Shown here piece after piece: positions 8,576-14,231 of a stretch of 23,370 nucleotides of DNA. Every line of letters starts with the position of its first letter. The first letter of the stretch is position 1. The translations under genes and the position numbers were made by a program. Source of the DNA: CAYSIX01 sp964431205 (GTDB lineage: Bacteria > Planctomycetota > Phycisphaerae > Phycisphaerales > Phycisphaeraceae); NCBI GenBank assembly GCA_964431205.1, contig CAYSIX010000034.1:1-23370 (forward strand), given 5' to 3'. The notes below the pieces were generated by a model. The model was given only the letters and a program-made list of their open reading frames with translations, made no database searches and was not told where the DNA came from.

Positions 8576-10032
8576 GCGGCGCCTCCGACGATTCCGGTTG
8601 AGGTGGCGGGGCGGCCCGGACGGGGCCAGGGCAGCGGTGAACGCGGCGCGGGGTCTGATGGCGGGGCGGGTGAGGGGGCGGACGCCGGCGTCGGCGCCGG
8701 TGTCGGCACCGGTTCATCGTCCGTCGCCTCGCTGGCGCCGAGGGAGGCGATCAGCCGCCGCGTCGCGCCGGGCATCACCGCCGCCATCACGATCAGCAGC
8801 CACGCCAGCTCGAACGTCTCGAGCGACAGGAACATCCCGTCGAACGCGAAGATGATCAGGCTCGCCTGAGACGCGAGGCAGAGTTTTTCGGCCTCGCTGA
8901 GGGTGCGCTTCGTCTCGGGGTCGGCGTCGGGGCCGAGCCCGTGCCACGCGCGCAGGCAGCGCTTGCGCGACGCCCCGAGCACGAGCACCGCCGTGGCCAG
9001 CATGGCGATGTACACGGCGGCGGTGGGGATGCCCGAGTCGGCGGCGATCTGCAGGTACTGGTTGTGGATCGTGCGATTCTGACGGTCCATGCCGTAGTTG
9101 AGGCTGTACTGGTGGCTGTTGCGCAGGCCCGTGCCGAACAGCGGGTGCTCCCAGGCGATCTCCCACGCCCCGGCCCACGAGTCCAGCCGCGACAGGGCCG
9201 AGGGGTCGTCGCGGTAGTGCCGGGTGGACATGAACTCCTCGCGGATCTCGGCGCCGGCCAGGGCGAGGACGCCGACGAACACCAGCGGCCCGCCGGCCAA
9301 CGACTGCCACCGCGGCCGGTGCCGCCACAGCAGCCACAGCATCCCGATCGCCAGCGAGAGCATCGCCCCGCGCGAGTAGGTCATCATCACCGCGTGCGTG
9401 ATCAGCCCGCCGCCCACGATCGCCGCCGCCCGCCGCCACGCCGACCAGCTCGACCAGCGCGTCGCCGCGAACGCGTACGCGAACGGCAGGCCCATCGCCA
9501 TCAGCAGCCCCGCCCCGTTGTTGTCCAGGCCCCCGTACCCGTAGTGGAACACGTCCAGCCGATGCCCGTGCACCACGTAGTTGTAGTTCACCTCGTACGC
9601 GATGTACCCCACCGCCATCAGGATCATCACGCCCAGCACCCGCACGTGCCAGTACTCGTGGATCACCACCAGCGCGATCACCACCATCAGCAGGACCTTG
9701 CCCAGGTCCTGCGCCCACGCCTGCGCCCACCTCGGGTCGAACGCCGTGACCACGCTCACCCCCACCAGCGTGCCGTACACCAGCACGAGCACGAAGATCG
9801 GCGTGGGCTCGAACCGCCTCAGCAGCCGCGGCAGGTGCAGCGCCACCGAGATCATCACGATGCACGCCGCCGCCAGCGACCACCGCACGCTCCCCGGCAG
9901 CGCCCAGTCCCAAAGGTGCTGCGGCTGCAGCACCGCCCACGTGTAATACAGCAGCACGCCCCAGAACGGCTCGAACAGGCTCGCCAGCCCGCCCGCCACC
10001 GTCAGCACCGCCAGCAACGCGAACTGCTTCAT
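8572..10032 (-). CDS. O-antigen ligase / polymerase-like multi-pass membrane protein
   Basis: 486 aa from the ATG at 10032 (MKQFALLAVLTVAGG); codons further upstream encode Arg/Gly-rich sequence without a membrane segment. About ten hydrophobic helices are visible, with a large periplasmic loop near the middle carrying SALSRLDSWAGAWEIAWEHPLFGTGLRNSH and NRTIHNQYLQIAADSGI, the pattern of WaaL/Wzy-type proteins. The start (EPFWGVLLYYTWAVLQPQHLWDWAL) and GLDNNGAGLLMAMGLPFAYA resemble the subfamily called exosortase-associated O-glycosylation ligase; that subfamily call is inference. The last 50 residues are Pro/Ala-rich. It is the first gene of an ATGA-coupled operon with the radical SAM protein and the glycosyltransferase, and would polymerise or transfer lipid-linked glycans at the periplasmic side. 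Confidence 0.85.
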   Translation of the reverse strand: MKQFALLAVLTVAGGLASLFEPFWGVLLYYTWAVLQPQHLWDWALPGSVRWSLAAACIVMISVALHLPRLLRRFEPTPIFVLVLVYGTLVGVSVVTAFDPRWAQAWAQDLGKVLLMVVIALVVIHEYWHVRVLGVMILMAVGYIAYEVNYNYVVHGHRLDVFHYGYGGLDNNGAGLLMAMGLPFAYAFAATRWSSWSAWRRAAAIVGGGLITHAVMMTYSRGAMLSLAIGMLWLLWRHRPRWQSLAGGPLVFVGVLALAGAEIREEFMSTRHYRDDPSALSRLDSWAGAWEIAWEHPLFGTGLRNSHQYSLNYGMDRQNRTIHNQYLQIAADSGIPTAAVYIAMLATAVLVLGASRKRCLRAWHGLGPDADPETKRTLSEAEKLCLASQASLIIFAFDGMFLSLETFELAWLLIVMAAVMPGATRRLIASLGASEATDDEPVPTPAPTPASAPSPAPPSDPAPRSPLPWPRPGRPATSTGIVGGAA

Positions 10033-10164
10033 GACCGTGTCCCGTCGGCCGGCCCCGCCACGCCCCGCCGCCCACACGCGACGGGCGCGGCACAACCGCC
10101 ACAGGACCTACAGTCGGCACGTTCGCACCCCCGCTTAACCGGCTGGAATCGAAGGCGCGGCGAC

Positions 10165-10185
10165 CCGCACCGACCGTCGGTGCGG
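10165..10185. repeat. Perfect 10-bp inverted repeat upstream of the ligase operon
   Basis: CCGCACCGAC and GTCGGTGCGG are separated by one base. It lies about 130 bp before the ligase start codon, so it could be an operator or a stem in the leader RNA. It lacks a U-tract on either side, so it is not an intrinsic terminator. Confidence 0.5.
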
Positions 10186-10241
10186 CGCCCCCGGTCCGGA
10201 TAAGTGCGACTCACCGCCTTCTCCCTCGCGATCGCGCGAGG

Positions 10242-10268
10242 AAAAAGCCACGCCGCGGGGGCGTGGCT
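10242..10268 (-). terminator. Rho-independent terminator of the prepilin gene
   Basis: On the minus strand a 9-bp stem AGCCACGCC / GGCGTGGCT with a 5-nt loop is followed at once by a run of T (10246-10242). It lies about 170 bp beyond the prepilin stop and before the ligase operon, so it would separate the two transcripts. A second 7-bp hairpin (CCTCGCG / CGCGAGG, 10224-10241) follows directly. Confidence 0.7.
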
Positions 10269-10330
10269 CGTGGTGTCGTGTTCGATCCGGCGCCGACCGC
10301 CACCGCCGGCCGCGCGTCGGGGAGCGGCCA

Positions 10331-10398
10331 GGTGCCACGGGCGCTTGCGCCGGGCGAAGGGCCAAAGCGGCACGCCTGCAGGCGGGTGTGCCACCCGC
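10331..10398. repeat. GGTGCCACGG-headed pair of small hairpins
   Basis: GGTGCCACGG (10331-10340) runs into a GGCGC-TT-GCGCC hairpin (10340-10351), and GCGGGTG-TGC-CACCCGC forms a second perfect 7-bp hairpin (10382-10398). The head differs by one base from GATGCCACGG, which heads the repeats at 17041-17330, so this may be a distant or degraded relative. The relation is tentative. Confidence 0.35.
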
Positions 10399-10437
10399 GT
10401 GCACGCCGAGGGATGACGCGACGGCGTCTTGCCCGGC

Positions 10438-11358
10438 TCACCGCACGTCCGGGTCGCCCAGGCCGTTCCAGTAGCCGTTGTCTGCCACGCCGTCCTCGTT
10501 CATGTCGTCGATCACCTGGCGTTTCATGCCGGCGCCGTGGCCGTCGGCGAAGACGAGGTTGGCCGAGCCGTTGTTTCGTTCGGCGGGGAAGGATCGGACG
10601 CGGTAGTCGTAATCGGGGTCGTAGGGGTCGACGTTCTCGTCGGAGCCGCCCTCGTAGTAGGCGCCCTTGGCGCTGCCGCGCGCCGAGCCGATGGGCGGGT
10701 CGAGGGCGTAGACGGCGGCGCCGCCGTCGCCGGGCTCGCCCTTGACCGCGGAGCCGGCCGTGTCGCCGATGACCACGGTGCTGGACGGGTCGCGGACGTC
10801 GCCGTCGATCCGTGCGTGGAAGGTGGGGGTGAAGCGCGCGTTGCCGAGGTACTGGAAGTTGTAGCCGTAGCCGCCGTGGACCGCGGGGTTGTCGGGGATG
10901 TTGTCACGCGGGGTGCCGAAGCCCTGAGCAGCGGCCTTCTCCGGATCGGTGGTGCTGACCTCGTGCCAGAAGACCTTGGTGAACTGCTCGATCTCGCGGC
11001 CGTCGAGGTTGGGGCTGAGGTAGATCTCGGTGGTCTGGAGGTACTCGAACAGGTAATCGGCCCATCGGGGCTTGGTGCCGGCGATCTTGGTGATGGCCGA
11101 CGAGTGCATGGGGAAGTAGCCATCCCGCTCGGTGAGGTAGGCGTTCATGGCGATGCCGATCTGGCGGAGGTTGCTCAGGCTCTGGATGGATTTGGCCGTG
11201 GAACGCGCAGCGCCCAGGGCGGGCAGGAGCATGCCGATCAGCAGGGCGATGATGCTGATGACGACCAGCAGCTCGATGAGAGTGAACGCGTCGCGGCGGG
11301 GCGGCCGTGAGGCAAAACGTCGGATCGGGTGGGCGGTGGCGGCGAAGGCGGAAGGCAT
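10438..11358 (-). CDS. Prepilin-like protein with N-terminal methylation site
   Basis: 306 aa. A basic leader of 24 residues ends in RRDA, followed by FTLIELLVVISIIALLIGMLLPALGAARS, the class III prepilin helix with the conserved Glu29 (position 5 of the mature protein). The residue before the cut is Ala instead of the usual Gly, which prepilin peptidases tolerate. SNLRQIGIAMNAYLTERDGYFP and LVFADGHGAGMKR are features of the large planctomycete family of pseudopilin-like proteins (H-X9-DG type). The C-terminus has an EF-hand-like loop, D285-x-N-x-D-G-x-x-D293. AAGGAG lies 6 nt before the ATG. The pilMNO-pilB operon 6 kb away could supply the assembly machine, but such proteins are numerous in these genomes and its partner is uncertain. 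Confidence 0.88.
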   Translation of the reverse strand: MPSAFAATAHPIRRFASRPPRRDAFTLIELLVVISIIALLIGMLLPALGAARSTAKSIQSLSNLRQIGIAMNAYLTERDGYFPMHSSAITKIAGTKPRWADYLFEYLQTTEIYLSPNLDGREIEQFTKVFWHEVSTTDPEKAAAQGFGTPRDNIPDNPAVHGGYGYNFQYLGNARFTPTFHARIDGDVRDPSSTVVIGDTAGSAVKGEPGDGGAAVYALDPPIGSARGSAKGAYYEGGSDENVDPYDPDYDYRVRSFPAERNNGSANLVFADGHGAGMKRQVIDDMNEDGVADNGYWNGLGDPDVR

Positions 11359-11380
11359 GGCGCGCTCCTTAGTTGCGAGT

Positions 11381-11431
11381 GAGTCTCATGTTTGACAACG
11401 ACCGACATGGTATTGAAACCGAGTCTCATGT
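11381..11431. promoter_or_regulatory. Direct repeats flanking the prepilin transcription start (candidate operator)
   Basis: GAGTCTCATGT occurs at 11381-11391 and again at 11421-11431, exactly 40 bp apart. The two copies are extended by opposite half-sites, TTTGAC and GTCAAA. The distal copy overlaps the -35 element and the proximal one lies in the predicted leader. The spacing of about four helical turns suits a DNA-looping or cooperatively bound regulator. No regulator gene is adjacent. Confidence 0.45.
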
Positions 11432-11434
11432 CAA
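11407..11434 (-). promoter_or_regulatory. Sigma70-type promoter of the prepilin gene
   Basis: On the minus strand a perfect TTGACA (11434-11429) is followed after 16 bp by TACCAT (11412-11407). The predicted start near 11400 gives a leader of about 42 nt that includes AAGGAG (11370-11365). The surrounding 150 bp is clearly richer in A+T than the neighbouring genes. Confidence 0.6.
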
Positions 11435-11508
11435 ACGCCGACGCCGATGGTGTCTGAAATGTTGCAAGTATTGATCGGGTATCCGTTTACGGAATCTGAC
11501 CCGAAGCG

Positions 11509-12315
11509 TTACGTCTCCGGCCCGCCCGTCAGCTCCGCCGCCCGATCGATCAACGGACGCAGCGGACCCTGCGACCACAGCCGCAGCGGGTTCATCGTCA
11601 GCGTCCCCACCGCGAAACGGTCCGCCCCCGCCTGCGCGTACGCTTCCAGGTCCGCCGGCTCGCGGATGCCCCCGCCACCGATCAGCAGCAGGCCCGCGCC
11701 CGCGTAACGCGCCCGCATCGCCGACACGCACGCCAGCGACAGCGGCTTCAGCGGCGCCCCGCTCATCCCCCCGCCCGGCACCGGCAGCGTGTTGCAGCAG
11801 TGAAACGCCCGCACCCCCGCCGACACCGCACCCTCGGCCAGCGCCTCGTAACGCACCGGCGGCAGCTTCGCGATCACCGCCACCCCCGTCCCCAGCGCAC
11901 GGTCGAACACGTCGTCGTCGTGCACACGCTCGCCCACGTTCGGGCAGCTCAGGTTCAGCTCCACCGCCAGCGGCCGCAACCGCTCGACCCGCTCCAGCAG
12001 CGCCGCCCATTCCTCCCGGTCAAACCCGTGGACGCTCACCACCTTGTCGCGCACGTCGATCCGCCCGGCCTCGACGCGACGCACCAGCCAGTCGATCCCG
12101 GGGTTGCGCAGCCCGATCCGGTTCACCCACGCGTCCAGCCGGCGGTAGTACCGCACCGTGCGCAGCACCCGCCAGACGCGCCCCGGCCGGCGGTGCAGGG
12201 TGAACGTGCCCAGTGTCGCGGTCGCGCCCGACGGCTGAACGTAGTTGCCGAACGGCGCCGAGATGATCAGCGGTTTCAGCGGCGGCGGAGATGCGGCGGG
12301 GTTGGCCTCGGGCAC
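11509..12315 (-). CDS. Dihydroorotate dehydrogenase (class 1)-like flavoprotein
   Basis: 268 aa from a GTG at 12315; the homologous part begins within 12 codons (LKPLIISAPFGNYVQPSGA). It follows class 1 PyrD motif by motif: VNRIGLRNPG (orotate/FMN loop), ELNLSCPN with the candidate catalytic Cys124, IAKLPP with the FMN-binding Lys, CCNTLPVPGGGMSGAPLKP, and LIGGGGI for the phosphate. The lysine that normally sits in the T-K-S/T segment after the first Gly-Ala is replaced by leucine (TATLGT, Leu35). It is also shorter than the usual 300-310 aa. It may be a genuine PyrD variant or a relative acting on another dihydropyrimidine. The stop is TAA at 11511-11509. It is divergent from the comF-like gene with 34 bp between starts. 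Confidence 0.75.
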   Translation of the reverse strand: MPEANPAASPPPLKPLIISAPFGNYVQPSGATATLGTFTLHRRPGRVWRVLRTVRYYRRLDAWVNRIGLRNPGIDWLVRRVEAGRIDVRDKVVSVHGFDREEWAALLERVERLRPLAVELNLSCPNVGERVHDDDVFDRALGTGVAVIAKLPPVRYEALAEGAVSAGVRAFHCCNTLPVPGGGMSGAPLKPLSLACVSAMRARYAGAGLLLIGGGGIREPADLEAYAQAGADRFAVGTLTMNPLRLWSQGPLRPLIDRAAELTGGPET

Positions 12316-12330
12316 GCCAGAGAGTATAGA
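12302..12330 (+). promoter_or_regulatory. Promoter of the ComF-like gene, overlapping the divergent DHOD-like gene
   Basis: TTGGCC (12302-12307), a 17-bp spacer and TATAGA (12325-12330) give a fair sigma70 match. The start near 12337 would give a very short leader with GGAG before the ATG at 12350. The -35 lies inside the first codons of the divergent gene. Confidence 0.45.
12323..12328 (-). promoter_or_regulatory. Candidate -10 (TATACT) directly before the DHOD-like gene
   Basis: TATACT on the minus strand ends 7 nt before the GTG at 12315, with no ribosome site between, so a leaderless message is expected. It shares four bases with the opposite-facing TATAGA, so the two promoters could not both be occupied at once. 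The -35 (near ATGGCG) is poor. Confidence 0.45.
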
Positions 12331-12349
12331 ACCGGGCCGGGAGCCCGCC

Positions 12350-13132
12350 ATGCCCACCGCGGCCCGATCCATCGCGCTGGTCCGAGTCATCGCCCGGCCC
12401 GTCCGGCTCGCCTGGCGGGAGCTGCGCACCACCGCGTGCGGCGTCGCCGACGAGCTGTTTCCGGACGCGCTGGACGCGGCGAGGCGGGCCGGCGAGTTCG
12501 AGGGATGGGCGGTGGACGGGCCGGAGGCGTACTGCCCGCGATGCGGGGCGTCGGCCGGGCCGGGCGCGTTCGCCCTGGGGCGGTGCCCGCACTGTCGGCA
12601 CGAGCCGATCCCGTGGCTGCGGCTGACGCGGCTGGGGGCGTATCAGGACCCGTTGGACGAATGGGTCCGTCGGATGAAGTTTCAGGGCCAGTGGCGGTGG
12701 GCGCACTGGTTCGGTCGGAGGCTGGCGGAGGCGGTGGGCGAGCCGGTCGCGGGCGGCCCGCCGGTGGTGTGCCCGGTGCCGATGAACCGGTGGCGACGGT
12801 GGCACCGCGGGTACGACCAGGCGGTGATGATGGCCGAGGCGTTGGCGGCGGCGCGGGGCTGGCCGTGCCGGGCGCTGCTGAGGCGCACGCGGTACACCGA
12901 GCCGCAGATCGACGTGCCGCCTTCGGCGCGCGAGAAGAACGCGAGCGTCTCGCTGGCGTTGCGTGTGCGTCGGCCGAACGCCGAGCAGGTGCTGCTGGTG
13001 GACGACATCAAGACGACGGGCGCGACGCTGAAGGTGTGCACGCGGCTGCTGAAGCGTGCGGGGGTCAGGCGCGTGTACGTCGCCGTCGCGGCGGTGGCGG
13101 ACCCGAAGCACCGCGACTTCAAGGCGGTGTGA
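12350..13132 (+). CDS. ComF family phosphoribosyltransferase-like protein
   Basis: 260 aa. The ATG at 12350 is preceded by GGAG. A zinc ribbon is visible (Cys62, Cys65, Cys79, Cys82 in YCPRCG and RCPHCRHEP). It is followed by the ComF core: GAYQDPLDEWVRRMKFQGQWRWAHWFG, VVCPVPMNRWRRWHRGYDQA, RRTRYTEPQ, and the PRPP-binding loop VLLVDDIKTTG at 214-224. ComF proteins act in DNA uptake and recombination-linked processes in several bacteria, but their exact activity is often unproven. No other competence gene adjoins it, although a type IV pilus assembly operon lies a few kb away. It ends 15 bp from the convergent oxidoreductase gene. Confidence 0.88.
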   Translation: MPTAARSIALVRVIARPVRLAWRELRTTACGVADELFPDALDAARRAGEFEGWAVDGPEAYCPRCGASAGPGAFALGRCPHCRHEPIPWLRLTRLGAYQDPLDEWVRRMKFQGQWRWAHWFGRRLAEAVGEPVAGGPPVVCPVPMNRWRRWHRGYDQAVMMAEALAAARGWPCRALLRRTRYTEPQIDVPPSAREKNASVSLALRVRRPNAEQVLLVDDIKTTGATLKVCTRLLKRAGVRRVYVAVAAVADPKHRDFKAV

Positions 13133-13147
13133 ACCGGCGGGGGTGTG

Positions 13148-14194
13148 TTACCACGCCACCTCGACGCGCTGGCGCTTTCGAGCGCTGTCGACCGCGGCGT
13201 GCACCATCGCGAGGCTGCGGATGTTGTCGTCGCACGGGCACATCGGCGGCCGACCGTGGCGCAGCGAATCGATGAAGTCGTGAATGATCCCCGCGTGGCC
13301 GGTGTGCTCGAGCGAGACGTCGGGGATCGGCAGGTCGACGAGATCACGCATGAACCTTTGCTCGCCGTCGGGCTTGACGGCCTGGGCGCGGACGTTCTCG
13401 GCCCCGTCCCACGTGGCGCTGCCTTGCTCGCCGATCACACGCCAGGCCGCGTTCCAGTCGGTGTTCAGCCCCTCGGCGCACCACGAGCCGCGGTAGGTGA
13501 ACACGATCTCGCGGCCGTCGGCGTTGCGCATCTCGAAGATCGCCTCGGCCGAGGCGTTGCCGCGGTACCACGACCGAGGCGGGTTGAACGCGTGGCAGTA
13601 GACGGCCACGGGGTTGGCGGCGGTGATCTGGCGGGCCTGGTCGAAGGTGTGGATCGCCATGTCCAGCAGCAGCACGTCGTCCATCTGGTCGCGGAACCCG
13701 CCGAAGTGCGGGCCGAGGAAGAAGTCGGCGTGGACCTCCTCGACGGGACCTATGGCGCCGCGACGCAGCAGCTCGATCAGGCGGTACGCGTGCGGGTTCG
13801 GCCGGCGTGTCTGGGCGACGGCGTACACGCGATCGGCCCGACGTGCGGCCTTGACCATCCGCCGCGCCTGCTCGATCGTCTCGGCCATCGGCTTCTCGCC
13901 CAGCACGTGGCAGCCGGCCTCGAGCGCGGCGATCGTCACCTCGGCGTGGGCCGCGGGGACCGTCACGTCGAAGACCACGTCCGGCCGCGCGCGTTCGAGC
14001 GCCTCGCCGAGCGAGTCGTGGACCAGCGCGCTCGGCAGGTCGAACCGCTGCGCCATCGCCTCGGCCGCCTCACGCCGCACGTCCACCAGCGCGACCGGCT
14101 CGATCCAAGGGTGCTCGCACGCCAGGCGCACCCACGTCCGCCCCATCCCCCCGCAGCCGACCACGGCCACACGGAACCTCGCGGCATCGGTCAT
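13148..14194 (-). CDS. Gfo/Idh/MocA family NAD(P)-dependent oxidoreductase
   Basis: 348 aa. An N-terminal Rossmann fold is shown by VAVVGCGGMGRTW (13-18 as GxGGxG) and VALVDVR. The family motif GEKPMAET has the catalytic-site Lys at 101. The C-terminal alpha/beta domain includes DVLLLDMAIHTFDQAR, with the His and Asp typical of these enzymes. AAGGA lies 9 nt before the ATG. Members oxidise or reduce sugars, inositols and related polyols; planctomycetes carry many paralogues and the substrate cannot be assigned. It begins 37 bp after the pheT stop on the same strand and may be cotranscribed with it, which would be a coincidental pairing by function. Confidence 0.9.
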   Translation of the reverse strand: MTDAARFRVAVVGCGGMGRTWVRLACEHPWIEPVALVDVRREAAEAMAQRFDLPSALVHDSLGEALERARPDVVFDVTVPAAHAEVTIAALEAGCHVLGEKPMAETIEQARRMVKAARRADRVYAVAQTRRPNPHAYRLIELLRRGAIGPVEEVHADFFLGPHFGGFRDQMDDVLLLDMAIHTFDQARQITAANPVAVYCHAFNPPRSWYRGNASAEAIFEMRNADGREIVFTYRGSWCAEGLNTDWNAAWRVIGEQGSATWDGAENVRAQAVKPDGEQRFMRDLVDLPIPDVSLEHTGHAGIIHDFIDSLRHGRPPMCPCDDNIRSLAMVHAAVDSARKRQRVEVAW

Positions 14195-14231
14195 GCGTCT
14201 GTTCCTTGCCTTCGCCGCCCGTGATCGTGTC

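Larger units (their letters stand above)
10033..10437. other. 405-bp intergenic region between two leftward genes
   Basis: No convincing gene, tRNA or riboswitch was found here. It contains a 21-nt palindrome (10165-10185), the terminator of the prepilin gene (10242-10268) and two smaller hairpins at 10331-10398. The promoter of the ligase operon should also lie here, but no clear -35/-10 pair stands out. Confidence 0.6.

Noticed and set aside
10033..10437. Possible tRNA or riboswitch between the ligase and prepilin genes
   Set aside because: No cloverleaf with a T-loop or known riboswitch core could be formed; the hairpins are explained by a terminator and small palindromes.
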